A stretch of 34,382 nucleotides of DNA from FLUQ01 sp031548325 (lineage in GTDB: Bacteria; Desulfobacterota; Desulfovibrionia; Desulfovibrionales; Desulfovibrionaceae). The stretch is from contig JAVBRE010000179.1 of assembly GCA_031548325.1 (NCBI GenBank), positions 1 through 34,382 on the forward strand, given 5' to 3'. Of this stretch, positions 1 through 7,672 are shown one piece after another (position 1 is the stretch's first letter; each line of letters begins with the position of its first letter). A model generated the notes under the pieces. It was not told the DNA's origin. It saw only the letters and a list, made by a program, of their open reading frames with translations, and ran no database searches. Made by a program: the position numbers and the translations under genes.

Positions 1-398
1 GCGCCAGCAAATGAAAAAAAGCACCAGGTAAAAGCCAACCGGAGTTTCCTGAATTTTTCAGAGAGAAATTGCTGATCGAAAATAAACAACAAGGGCACAA
101 CCCGGCTGTGTAGCTTCGCAATGGTATATTCTCAGGGGTGAGGCCAGTCGGCCTGTAATGTCATTCTTGTGGGATAGTAGAGGAGTTTGGACCAGTCTCC
201 GGGTTGAAATGCGCACACTTTTGTGTGCACCGGGCGGAGCAATGCGGCATTTTTTACCTCGCATTTGCATCGTGCATACCGGCGCGCATGTCCATACAAG
301 ACGGACGGTCTTTTCTCCGCTTGGTTACGCCGGTTTTATCGCATAAATACAACATATTTTGCGAGATTGAAGAGAGCCTGAACTGCCTTGCGACTTGC
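1..398. other. Intergenic region without a supported gene
   Basis: I see no convincing coding region, tRNA or known RNA here; open frames in this stretch are short and lack family resemblance. Two secondary structures are visible. At 197-239 an outer CTCCG/CGGAG and GGT/ACC pairing encloses a clean GCACAC-tttt-GTGTGC hairpin (213-228), followed about ten bases later by six T (250-255). It could be a terminator for a plus-strand gene lying upstream of the window. At 339-364 an AT-rich hairpin (TCGCATAAATA with one bulge) could end greA transcription on the minus strand. Both readings are weak. Confidence 0.4.
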
Positions 399-908
399 TC
401 ACTCTTGAGGGGCGGGGAAAAAACCCGAAGGGTCGCGATATTCGACCTTGAGCACTTCATAGGTCAGGCGGCCGCGCGGCACGTCCACGGTGATTTCGTC
501 GCCTTCGGCGCGGCCGAGCAGCGCGCGCCCCACGGGTGAAAACACCGAGATGCTGCCTTTGACGTATTCGGTTTCGTCCGGGCCGAGCACGGTGTATTCC
601 TTGTTCTCGCCGGTTTCCGCGTCCTCCAGAACCACTGTTGCGCCGTAGGCGACGGTATCGGCCTTGATGGCCTTGAGATTCACCACGGTGAAGAGCGGCA
701 TGCGCGACTCGATATAGGTTATCTTGGCTTCAAGCATGCCCTGGCGTTCACGCGCGGCGTGATAGCCGGCGTTTTCGCTGAGATCGCCTTCCTCGCGCGC
801 TTCCTTGATGGTCTGGATGATTTCGGGCCGGGCTTTCTTCAGCCGTTCCAACTCGGCCTTGACCAGAGCGAGACCCTGAACGGAAATCGGGATGTTTTCG
901 TTGATCAT
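399..908 (-). CDS. greA: Transcription elongation factor GreA
   Basis: 169-residue GreA family protein. It binds the secondary channel of RNA polymerase and stimulates cleavage of backtracked transcripts. The N-terminal antiparallel coiled coil (about residues 10-80) carries the family motif GDLSENAGYHAARERQG with the acidic tip residues that position the catalytic metal. The C-terminal FKBP-like domain follows (VAYGATVVLEDAETGE, then VFSPVGRALLGRAEGDE). Length is slightly above the usual ~158 because of a short Pro-rich C-terminal tail. The ATG at 908 is the natural start, although the ribosome-binding sequence (AGGTAGGG) is only moderate. It lies downstream of hom on the same strand and is separated from it by a terminator, so it is probably transcribed on its own. 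Confidence 0.96.
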   Translation of the reverse strand: MINENIPISVQGLALVKAELERLKKARPEIIQTIKEAREEGDLSENAGYHAARERQGMLEAKITYIESRMPLFTVVNLKAIKADTVAYGATVVLEDAETGENKEYTVLGPDETEYVKGSISVFSPVGRALLGRAEGDEITVDVPRGRLTYEVLKVEYRDPSGFFPAPQE

Positions 909-978
909 GACATTGCCCTACCTGTGCGAAAAAAGAGACGGCGGTATGCCGAAAAATGCCTTTTGCAAAAAGCGCTTA

Positions 979-1007
979 GGGAGGGCGGCCCCAAGAGCCG
1001 CCCTCCC
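979..1007 (-). terminator. Intrinsic terminator after hom
   Basis: An 11-bp perfect stem (GGGAGGGCGGC at 979-989, GCCGCCCTCCC at 997-1007) with a 7-nt loop lies 30 bp past the hom stop. Read on the minus strand it is followed by TAAGCGCTTTTTGC, a short T-rich tail, so it fits a rho-independent terminator for hom. Confidence 0.75.
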
Positions 1008-1037
1008 ACTATGCATGAGGCCCTTGTAACAGAGTTT

Positions 1038-2336
1038 TCAGTCTCGCGCCAGTACCCGGTAGCAGACGGGATCCGCCTTCAAAAGTCCCTTGGCCCATAA
1101 GACTTTTATGACGTTTTCCACGGCGCTGGCTTTGGCCGCGTGGGTCATGAAGACCAGAGGCACCACGTCGATGTCCCGGCCTTTTTGAATAACCTGGGCC
1201 ACGGACATGCCGTTGTCGGCCATGGCCCCGGCCACGTCGCGCAGAACGCCGGGCCGGTCGGGAACCATGAGACGGAGATAATGCTTGCTGACCGCATCAA
1301 GCGGAGAGAGCAGCTCCGCCGAAGAGGGCGTTTGGGCCACAAAACCGGTATTGTTGGGTTTCGCGTCTCTGGCGATGGCCATCACGTCGGCCAGCACGGA
1401 ACTACCCGTGGGCATGGCCCCGGCGCCCCGGCCGTGCATGAACACGGCGCCCACGGCGTTGCCTTTGATCCACACGGCGTTGAATGACCCGTCGACCTTG
1501 GCCAGCATGAAGTCTTCATGCACCAGGGTGGGAAAAACTCCGGCCTCCAGCTTGCCGTTCTCCATGCGGGCCTGCCCCAGCAGCTTGATGCGGTAGCCCA
1601 GTTCGTGGGCAAAATTGATGTCTTCGGAGTCCATGCGGCTGATCCCCTGCACCGGCAGGTCCCTGAATGGATAGTCGATGCCCCAGGCCAGACGAATGAG
1701 CAGCACCAGCTTGTGCGCCGCGTCGAAACCCTCGATGTCCAGGGTGGGGTCGGCTTCGGCGAAACCCAACTTCTGGGCTTCGCCGAGGGCGCCGGCAAAG
1801 CTTTGGCCCTTGGCGCTCATGGCGGAAAGGATGTAGTTGCTGGTGCCGTTCAGAATACCGGAAAGAGCCAGCACGGTGTTGCCCGCAAGACCTTCGCGCA
1901 TGGCCTGCACAATGGGAATGCCTCCGCAGATGCTGGCTTCATAGCCGAGATACAGGCCCTTTTCGCCGGCAAGGCGGAAAAGGTCGACGCCGTCTTCGGC
2001 CAACAGGGCCTTGTTGGCGGTGACTACGTGTTTGCCCGCTTCCAGGGCGCTGCGGATAAGGCCGTGCGCGATCTTGACGCCGCCGATGAGTTCCAGCACG
2101 ACTTCAATGGCCGGATCCTGCACCAGGTCGTCGAGTTTGGTGGTCAGGGCCGCGCCGGCGGGCAGCGGGCAGGCGAACTGTTCGTTCAGGTCCTTGACCG
2201 CCACGGTCTTGATCACGATATCGCAGCCCGTGCGGCGGCGAATGAGATCGCGGTTCTCTTCAAGCGCCCGGGCGAAGCCCGAGCCGACGACGCCGTATCC
2301 GGCAAGTCCGACGATCAGTTGTTTACGCGGGTTCAT
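1038..2336 (-). CDS. hom: Homoserine dehydrogenase with C-terminal ACT domain
   Basis: 432 residues. It catalyses NAD(P)H-dependent reduction of aspartate semialdehyde to homoserine, the branch to threonine and methionine. The Rossmann loop is GLAGYGVVGSGFARAL (residues 10-25, GxGxxG). The catalytic domain shows KHVVTANKALLAEDG, GGIPIVQAMREGL, GILNGTSNYILSAM and DIEGFDAAHKL, all family hallmarks. A C-terminal ACT domain (about 350-425, YLRLMVPDRPGVLRDVAG) points to feedback control by an amino acid, usually threonine. The start is fixed by a strong AGGAGG 7 nt upstream of ATG 2336. Upstream lies a remnant of an aminotransferase gene whose reading frame runs into the first hom codons, suggesting that hom was once translationally coupled to it. 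Confidence 0.97.
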   Translation of the reverse strand: MNPRKQLIVGLAGYGVVGSGFARALEENRDLIRRRTGCDIVIKTVAVKDLNEQFACPLPAGAALTTKLDDLVQDPAIEVVLELIGGVKIAHGLIRSALEAGKHVVTANKALLAEDGVDLFRLAGEKGLYLGYEASICGGIPIVQAMREGLAGNTVLALSGILNGTSNYILSAMSAKGQSFAGALGEAQKLGFAEADPTLDIEGFDAAHKLVLLIRLAWGIDYPFRDLPVQGISRMDSEDINFAHELGYRIKLLGQARMENGKLEAGVFPTLVHEDFMLAKVDGSFNAVWIKGNAVGAVFMHGRGAGAMPTGSSVLADVMAIARDAKPNNTGFVAQTPSSAELLSPLDAVSKHYLRLMVPDRPGVLRDVAGAMADNGMSVAQVIQKGRDIDVVPLVFMTHAAKASAVENVIKVLWAKGLLKADPVCYRVLARD

Positions 2337-2490
2337 TGATGCCTCCTGAAAGCGCCCGTTTGATGCTTGCGGCCGCCTGCTTGACCCGTTGCCGGTTTTC
2401 GATCAGGCTGAACGCGTGTGGCCGTCGCCACACGCGCCGAAGCCCGGACCGTCGATCAGCGCGTCACGAACATGCGCGGCGGCAGACGGT
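2323..2490 (-). pseudogene. 3' remnant of a class I/II aminotransferase (frameshifted)
   Basis: Directly upstream of hom, the minus strand encodes DGPGFGACGDGHTRSA followed by a stop (TGA). After a shift of one base it continues LIENRQRVKQAAASIKRAL and then ends at a TAA inside hom codons 4-5 (2323-2325). Joined, this matches the C-terminus of AlaC-like aminotransferases (pattern PGxGFGxxGxGxxRxAL-IENxxRxxQAxxxIKRxL). A single lost base in the codon for the conserved aromatic after Arg would explain the break. The rest of the gene (about 1 kb) is missing, because the aroL promoter begins within 60-80 bp. That related genomes carry an intact aminotransferase before hom is my recollection of synteny. 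The upstream boundary is approximate. Confidence 0.6.
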
Positions 2491-2544
2491 GCACGCGGGG
2501 AAAGCGGGTCATTGCGGGCCTTTAGCTGCAAGATGGAAAAAATT

Positions 2545-2573
2545 TTGCCTTCGCAAAAGATGTACTTTATATT
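2545..2573 (+). promoter_or_regulatory. Sigma-70-type promoter for aroL-aroC with overlapping palindrome
   Basis: TTGCCT (2545-2550) and TATATT (2568-2573) are separated by 17 bp, a good housekeeping promoter match 70 bp upstream of the aroL ATG. The -35 box lies inside an inverted repeat, TTTTGC-cttc-GCAAAA (2543-2558), which could be a repressor site or chance. Confidence 0.55.
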
Positions 2574-2645
2574 CGGAAAGAATCGGCTGTAAAGCCCGAA
2601 CACGGCCTTCTCCCATTTTTGCCGGGCAACCAAAGGAAGGGGAAC

Positions 2646-3215
2646 ATGCAGATATTGTTTTTAGTCGGCCCGCGCGGTTGTGGAAAAAGCCATACGGCCA
2701 AAGCTCTTGCGCAGAAATGCACCTGTCCCGCCCTGGATACGGACGACCTGGTGATGAAAGCCGCGGGAAAGTCCATAGCCAGGATCGTGGCCGACGAAGG
2801 CTGGCCGGCTTTTCGCGTGTACGAGCGCGCTGCGCTGCGCCAGGCCGTGGATATCCTGTACGACGCCATGTCGCACAACAATTACTGCGGCACGCCTCCC
2901 AACGGCATCATCGCCACCGGCGGCGGCATGATTCTGGACCCGGAAAACCGCGACTTCATGACCCGAACGGGCATGGTGGTCTATCTGGACGCGCCGGTGG
3001 AGCTGCTGGTGAAGCGGATGCAGAACGCGCCGAAAAACGCGTACAGGCCGCCGCTTGCCCAGGGGCAGAGCCTGGCCGAGGAAGTGGCCGCGACCGTGAA
3101 GGAGCGCGGTCCTCTGTACCGGCAAGTTGCCCACCATGTGCTGGACGCCTCCAAACCCGTGGCGGACCTGGTGGAACAACTTCACCCGATCTTCATCGGC
3201 CAGGCCAACCGGTGA
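2646..3215 (+). CDS. aroL: Shikimate kinase, AroL-like
   Basis: 189 residues. It phosphorylates shikimate at the 3-OH with ATP, step five of the chorismate pathway. Walker A is GPRGCGKS (8-15), DTDD (31-34) gives the shikimate-binding aspartate, and ATGGG (90-94) is the substrate-binding GGG. AYRPPL resembles the lid Arg-Pro-Leu segment and KERGPLYRQVA the C-terminal signature. The overall pattern (LFLVGPRGCGKS, APVELLVKRMQ, YRQVAHHVLDA) is closer to E. coli AroL than AroK. An insertion of about 20 residues at 67-86 (containing DAMSHNNYCG) precedes the GGG strand. ATG 2646 is chosen over an in-frame TTG at 2619 because AAGGAAGGGG stands just before it. The stop overlaps the aroC start codon (GTGA), so the two are translationally coupled. 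Confidence 0.92.
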   Translation: MQILFLVGPRGCGKSHTAKALAQKCTCPALDTDDLVMKAAGKSIARIVADEGWPAFRVYERAALRQAVDILYDAMSHNNYCGTPPNGIIATGGGMILDPENRDFMTRTGMVVYLDAPVELLVKRMQNAPKNAYRPPLAQGQSLAEEVAATVKERGPLYRQVAHHVLDASKPVADLVEQLHPIFIGQANR

Positions 3216-4270
3216 GCGGCAACAGTTTCGGCCGTCTGTTTCGGCTGACCACGTACGGCGAATCGCACGGCCCGGGCCTCGGCTGCGTCGTGGACGGCTG
3301 TCCTTCCGCTCTGCCCCTGACGGAAGACATGGTCCAGGCGGAACTTGACCGCCGCCGCCCCGGCCGGGGCGGCGTCACCATGACCCCGCGCAGGGAGCCG
3401 GACAGGGTGCGCATTCTTTCCGGCGTGTTCGAGGGCAAAACCACGGGCACGCCCATTGCCCTGCATATCGACAACCTGAACCAGCATTCCAGCGACTATG
3501 ACAATCTGCGCGACGTGTACCGGCCGGGGCACGCGGATTTCACCTTTGCCGCCAAGTTCGGTTTTCGCGACCACCGGGGGGGCGGGCGTTCCTCGGGGCG
3601 GGAGACCGTGGCCCGCGTGGCCGGCGGGGCTGTGGCCCTGGCCCTTCTGGCCTCGGCCGGCATTACGGTGCAGGCCTGCACCCTGGAGTTGGGCGGCATA
3701 ACCGCGTCCCGCATCGACGTGCCCGGCGCGCAGGAACGGCCTTTTTTCGCTCCGGACGACGCGGTGGTCCCGGCCTGGGAAGAGGCCGCTCTCAAAGCCA
3801 AGGCCGAAGGCGACACGCTGGGGGGCCTGGTGCTGGTCGAAGCTCTGGGGGTTCCGGCGGGGCTCGGGGAACCGGTGTTCGACAAGCTTGACGCGCTTTT
3901 CGCCCATGCCTTGATGAGCGTGGGCGCGGTCAAGGGCGTGGAGGTGGGCGCGGGTTTCGCGGCCGCGCGCGTCGGCGGCTCCGTCAACAACGACCCTTTG
4001 ACGCCGCAGGGTTTCGCCGCCAACAATTCCGGCGGCATTCTGGGCGGCATCAGCACGGGGCAGCCCGTCATTCTGACGGCGGCGGTGAAGCCCATCGCCT
4101 CTATCGGGCGGGAGCAGGCGACCGTGAACACGAAAGGCAAGGCCGTGTCCGTCACCGTCGGCGGACGGCACGACATATCAGCCATCCCCCGCATTGTGCC
4201 CGTGCTCAAGGCCATGGCCGCCCTGGTGCTGGCCGACGCCTTGCTCATGCAGCGCAGAATGGGCAGCTAG
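3212..4270 (+). CDS. aroC: Chorismate synthase
   Basis: 352 residues. It converts 5-enolpyruvylshikimate-3-phosphate to chorismate using reduced FMN, the last step of the shikimate pathway. The three family signatures are present: GESHGPGLGCVVDGCP (16-31), GHADFTFAAKFGFRDHRGGG continuing into RSSGRET (about 106-132), and GGRHDISAIPRIVPVLKAM near the C-terminus. The start is the GTG at 3212, overlapping the aroL stop (GTGA); the same frame is open far upstream but that extension has no aroC homology. The last codons read MGS then TAG. The AG of that stop is also the first two bases of a dispersed repeat, so the 3' end of the gene may have been set by the repeat's insertion. Confidence 0.97.
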   Translation: MSGNSFGRLFRLTTYGESHGPGLGCVVDGCPSALPLTEDMVQAELDRRRPGRGGVTMTPRREPDRVRILSGVFEGKTTGTPIALHIDNLNQHSSDYDNLRDVYRPGHADFTFAAKFGFRDHRGGGRSSGRETVARVAGGAVALALLASAGITVQACTLELGGITASRIDVPGAQERPFFAPDDAVVPAWEEAALKAKAEGDTLGGLVLVEALGVPAGLGEPVFDKLDALFAHALMSVGAVKGVEVGAGFAAARVGGSVNNDPLTPQGFAANNSGGILGGISTGQPVILTAAVKPIASIGREQATVNTKGKAVSVTVGGRHDISAIPRIVPVLKAMAALVLADALLMQRRMGS

Positions 4271-4415
4271 AGCATTTTAGCTTTGAAATTATACAATTGA
4301 AGTCTCGTAACGACACAGAATTAAGCACATAACAATGCTAAATTACAAAGATAAACGACACGCTTCGTGGGCATCCGCTTCGCGTCTGCCGAGCAATTTC
4401 AAAGAGAAATTGCTC
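4269..4415 (+). repeat. Dispersed MITE-like intergenic repeat, copy 1
   Basis: 147 bp, related to 20414-20561 in reverse complement. The core (4330-4404, from GCACATAACAATGC to CCGAGCAATTT) matches copy 2 with about four differences in roughly 70 positions. The left end (AGAGCATTTTAGCTTTGAAA) and the reverse complement of the right end (GAGCAATTTCTCTTTGAAAT) resemble each other, so the element has imperfect terminal inverted repeats. Its right end is itself a perfect hairpin, GAGCAATTTC-aaaga-GAAATTGCTC (4391-4415). No coding capacity. The left end shares AG with the aroC TAG stop. Confidence 0.75.
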
Positions 4416-4526
4416 CAGGGTCTGTTCACACAAAGGCCTTTTTGCTCTCTGGCGGCATCAGAAAATTTTCGTATTTCGACCGAATACCGAAGATACACTC
4501 CTTCAATACAAAGGCTTTCTTCCTTT

Positions 4527-6020
4527 TTATGAGCCGAGTTTCTCCAGCAATTCCTCGCGGCTGGAGCAGCCGCTTTTGCGGTACAGATTTTTGAGGTGGA
4601 TGCGCACGGTGTTTTCCGAAATGCCCGCGCTGCCTGCTATTTCCTGGTTGGAAAAGCCCGAGCGGACCAGGGCGGCGATGTTCGTTTCTCTGGGCGTGAG
4701 TTTCCAGGCGGTGAAAAGCTGCTGCGGGTCGATTTCCTTCTTGCGCATTGGTTCCGGTGCTAAATCCGATGTTTCCGCCGCTGTGCGCGCCTGTCGCCGC
4801 GCCGGCCTGAATGTGAGAAAAAGCAGCCCGACGCAGGGTAGCACCAGGGCGGCCAGGCCGAGGCTGTCTTTGTTCCACATGAGGGCGACTCTTGCTCCGG
4901 CATAGAAACCGGCGTTAATGACCACCAGCAGCCCGAGCAGACCGAAGCGGGCCGAGCGGGGCGCGTCTCGCCCTGCATTTCGCGTCCGCAGGGCCAGAAA
5001 CGCTACGGCAAGCCCTTGTGCCATGCCCGAACATAGAAACAGCCCCAAACCGAACAGCGGCGGCCAGGGTGAAAAAGCGAGCGACGCCAGGGGCAAAACC
5101 AGAGTCGCGGCAAAGGTCCAATGCCAAAACCGGGTCGAGGCTTCTTCCGTTGTTTCCTGCCTTTTCAGGCGGATCGAGCAAAAAAGACCGGCGGCCAGAG
5201 CGCCCGCGCCTTCCAGCGGACACTGCGCCCAGGACGGCGGCGCGTTTTGGCCGTCAAGGGCGCTGAGCAGCGCCCCCAAGGCAAAGAAGATCGTCAGCGG
5301 GGACAGAAGCGGTAACAGTGACGCTTCCGGCGCCTTCTCTTTCATCAGAAAGCCCTGATCCTCGCAATGTTCCCCAGTCCCTACCGGGCAAGGTCCGCCT
5401 GTCTCCCCGGCGGGCGGGTTCTTTTGCTCTTCGGCGACGGGGAACAGGGAAAGCAGCAGGGCGACAAAAACGCAGGCCGCGGGGAAGACCGCGCCGGCGG
5501 AAGGACCAGCGGCGGTCCCAAGGCCGTACAGGCCGGCTGCGGTCAGGGCGGCCATGCCGAGCGCGCGCGCGGCGGCCGGCGGCGGCAGCCGGAGCAGCGT
5601 CGCCGTCCAGTGCGCCCCGCCGATGCCCCCGGCAAAGCCCAAGGCTGCGCCGGCCGGAATGCTCAGCCAGCCCGGAGAAGGCCCGCCAAAAAAAGAAAGC
5701 AGCGCGGCGCAAAATGTTGCCGGCAGGGCCGCGCCATGCGCCAGGGCTGCGTCGTTTGTTAAACTTGTGCGCCGCCTTTGCTCCGCAAAGAAATATCCAA
5801 GCTTTTCCGCTCCAAGGCCGCCGCAAAGAAGCGTCAGGGCCAGGGCCGTGAAAAAGGCCGATGTCCCCCGGCCGGAAAAGAGCGTGCCGGTCAGAATATC
5901 GGTGAGCCACAGATCCCGCAACGGCGCATACCATAGCCAGCCGAAGGCCAGGGCGAAGCCGAGCCCGGCCGTCGTGGCTTCGTGCCAGGCAAAGCCGGAT
6001 ATGGCCGGGCGGGCGGGCAT
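4527..6020 (-). CDS. Membrane-embedded LuxR-family transcriptional regulator (multi-TM N-terminus, C-terminal HTH)
   Basis: 497 residues. About residues 15-405 form some twelve hydrophobic segments in two groups of six, split by a hydrophilic loop at about 195-235, an MFS-like layout. The C-terminus (about 440-492) is a GerE/LuxR helix-turn-helix with LTPRETNIAALVRSGFSNQE and ISENTVRIHLKNLYRKSGC. Such proteins are inferred to be one-component regulators that sense something at the membrane and bind DNA on the cytoplasmic side; the ligand cannot be read from sequence. The start ATG 6020 lies 3 bp after the stop of the M20-like gene upstream on the same strand, so the two are almost certainly one transcript. 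Only about 110 bp of ordinary sequence separates its 3' end from the repeat after aroC. Confidence 0.88.
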   Translation of the reverse strand: MPARPAISGFAWHEATTAGLGFALAFGWLWYAPLRDLWLTDILTGTLFSGRGTSAFFTALALTLLCGGLGAEKLGYFFAEQRRRTSLTNDAALAHGAALPATFCAALLSFFGGPSPGWLSIPAGAALGFAGGIGGAHWTATLLRLPPPAAARALGMAALTAAGLYGLGTAAGPSAGAVFPAACVFVALLLSLFPVAEEQKNPPAGETGGPCPVGTGEHCEDQGFLMKEKAPEASLLPLLSPLTIFFALGALLSALDGQNAPPSWAQCPLEGAGALAAGLFCSIRLKRQETTEEASTRFWHWTFAATLVLPLASLAFSPWPPLFGLGLFLCSGMAQGLAVAFLALRTRNAGRDAPRSARFGLLGLLVVINAGFYAGARVALMWNKDSLGLAALVLPCVGLLFLTFRPARRQARTAAETSDLAPEPMRKKEIDPQQLFTAWKLTPRETNIAALVRSGFSNQEIAGSAGISENTVRIHLKNLYRKSGCSSREELLEKLGS

Positions 6021-6023
6021 GGC

Positions 6024-7508
6024 TTACTTTTCCGTCCCTTGTCGCGCCTTGTCGTCCGGCGCGCTTCGGTCCGGGTTGTTCCACGCCGGAGCCTTGGCCG
6101 CTTCCGGATCAAAGAGTACGCGGGCGAAGACTTTGGCCTCGTCCAGATGATCGCTGATCAGAGCGCGTTCGTTGGGTTTCTGGCGGTCGGCCGGATTCAT
6201 TTTTGCCCAGGAAACCACGGGCAAGCCTTTAGCCCGCAAAAAGGACGCGGCCGTGGTGGTGCCTATGCCTTCATGCTTGACGGTTTTGTTCCGCGGCATT
6301 TGCGCTTTTACCGCCCGCGTGAGCGCAAGGGCCACCGGACTGTCGGACGGAGTGGCCGGCAGAGCCGGCCAGGCCGACAGCCGCTCAATTTCTACGGATA
6401 CGGACTGTTTCTTTGCCAGCGCTTCGGCAAAATGCCGTACGCCCTGTTCCACGTCATCCGGCGTATAGGGCGGCACAAAACGACAGTCCAGATGCAGCGT
6501 GTACTCGGCGGCTATGGCGTTCAGTCCGTCGTCATTGGTAAAGGCCTTGGTGGCGACAAAGGTTGACGCGGGAATGACGAAGAGCGGATCGCGTGCGGAA
6601 AATGCCCTGTCCAACTCGGACAGCGATGCGATCAGGCCTGAGCCGGCGGCCAGGGCGGAAGGGGTGTAGGGAGTCGTGGCGGCGTGTCCCTGTTCGCCGG
6701 TGATGGTCAGCTTCAGCCAGAGCAGACCCTTTTCCGCCGTGCCCATGACCGCGCCCTGAAGATCGCCGTGGTCCGGCACAATACACAGGTCGCCGGGTTT
6801 GAACAGTCCGGGCTTCGCCGCCAGGACGCGATGGAACCCGCTGTTCTGGGAATGCAGCAACAGACCGAGATTCATGGGCGGCGTGATCTCGTTTTTCCGC
6901 AAGCTCTCGAACAGTAAAAGGACGGCGGTGATGGACTGGTAGTTGTCCATCACGCCCCGGCCGTACAGGGTGTCGCCTTCCACCCGCAGTTTCCAGGGTG
7001 AACCCTGCCATAGCGCCAAAGGACCGGGTGCTGCCACATGCATATGGCAGATGATCCATAGCGTAGGTCCTTTTTCCAGCCCCTCCGACCCGGCGAGGCG
7101 GGCGATGATGTTCGGACGCACATCGCGTTCGGCGGATTCCGGGTCCAGGCTTTTGGTGCGATCAATGGAATCGACGCGCTCCACGTCGGTGATGCCCTTT
7201 TCTTTGAGCAGCCTCAGCAGCCAGGCGGCCTTAGCTTCTTCGCCTTCGCCGCCCGCTTCCGGCCCGATGGCCGGCCTGGTCACCAGTTCGCGCTGAATGG
7301 CGATGACCTCCATCCGTTGCTTGCCGATGTCGTTCAAGAGGCGCGCGAGCGCGGCGTTGTTCTTGTCCGGTTTTTCCTGCGGGGCCAGAAGGGGGCCGGC
7401 TCCGGCCGAAACGCCGGAAACGGACGCGACGGAAAGCAGCACCGCCAGAACAAGCGTGGCGAGGCATCGACATAAAGGAGTGCCGGGGAACACAATGCAT
7501 GCATTCAT
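6024..7508 (-). CDS. Secreted M20-family metallopeptidase homologue lacking key metal/catalytic residues
   Basis: 494 residues with an N-terminal Sec signal (hydrophobic stretch about 15-35, likely cleaved near VSA-GA). The body matches the M20 metallo-hydrolase fold (ArgE/DapE/carboxypeptidase type): PAIGPEAGGEGE (79-90), RPNIIA, LYGRGVMDN (181-189), VPDHGD (244-249), TGEQGHAATTP (270-280), DCRFVPPY. Several active-site positions are changed. The usual HxD is H155-M-H157 (Asp to His), the catalytic/ligand Glu-Glu pair is Q221-N222, and the final ligand His of the HxPNE region is K444. D188, D246 and H275 remain. It is therefore probably inactive as a standard di-zinc peptidase, or it uses different chemistry. 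Cotranscribed with the membrane LuxR regulator. No clear ribosome-binding site precedes ATG 7508, so the start is less certain. Confidence 0.85.
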   Translation of the reverse strand: MNACIVFPGTPLCRCLATLVLAVLLSVASVSGVSAGAGPLLAPQEKPDKNNAALARLLNDIGKQRMEVIAIQRELVTRPAIGPEAGGEGEEAKAAWLLRLLKEKGITDVERVDSIDRTKSLDPESAERDVRPNIIARLAGSEGLEKGPTLWIICHMHVAAPGPLALWQGSPWKLRVEGDTLYGRGVMDNYQSITAVLLLFESLRKNEITPPMNLGLLLHSQNSGFHRVLAAKPGLFKPGDLCIVPDHGDLQGAVMGTAEKGLLWLKLTITGEQGHAATTPYTPSALAAGSGLIASLSELDRAFSARDPLFVIPASTFVATKAFTNDDGLNAIAAEYTLHLDCRFVPPYTPDDVEQGVRHFAEALAKKQSVSVEIERLSAWPALPATPSDSPVALALTRAVKAQMPRNKTVKHEGIGTTTAASFLRAKGLPVVSWAKMNPADRQKPNERALISDHLDEAKVFARVLFDPEAAKAPAWNNPDRSAPDDKARQGTEK

Positions 7509-7661
7509 ACTAAAAAAATAGCGTGAATCGCCAAATTTTACAAGGCGTGTTGCAGGCTATCCCTCTGTCGCCGTTCCGTTTTTTTGCCCATCTTTTTAAA
7601 TTGCGCCGCAGGCCGGCCCGGAAACTTTTTTTTGCGTAAAAACCGGCTGTTTTTCTGAGGC

Positions 7662-7672
7662 GGGGGGGGGGG
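7662..7672. repeat. G11 homopolymer upstream of the autotransporter
   Basis: Eleven consecutive G in the divergent region between the M20-like gene and the autotransporter, 199 bp before the latter's ATG. It is followed at once by ACTATATGAA, whose TATATG (7675-7680) resembles a -10 box. A poor -35-like TTTCTG (7652-7657) sits 17 bp upstream, so the tract would lie in the promoter spacer. Tracts of this length slip during replication, so it is a candidate phase-variation switch; the promoter itself is unproven. Confidence 0.6.

Noticed and set aside
51..74. Possible third copy of the dispersed repeat (TTTCAGAGAGAAATTGCT)
   Set aside because: Only about 18 bp resemble the hairpin end of copy 1; the core is absent, so it may be chance or a small scar.
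2336..3211. Extension of the aroC frame upstream to 2336
   Set aside because: It crosses the aroL gene in another frame. AroC homology begins exactly at the GTG at 3212, which overlaps the aroL stop.
4461..4490. Hairpin GTATT/AATAC as terminator of the LuxR-type gene
   Set aside because: Five pairs with a 7-nt loop and no clean T-run; too weak to call.
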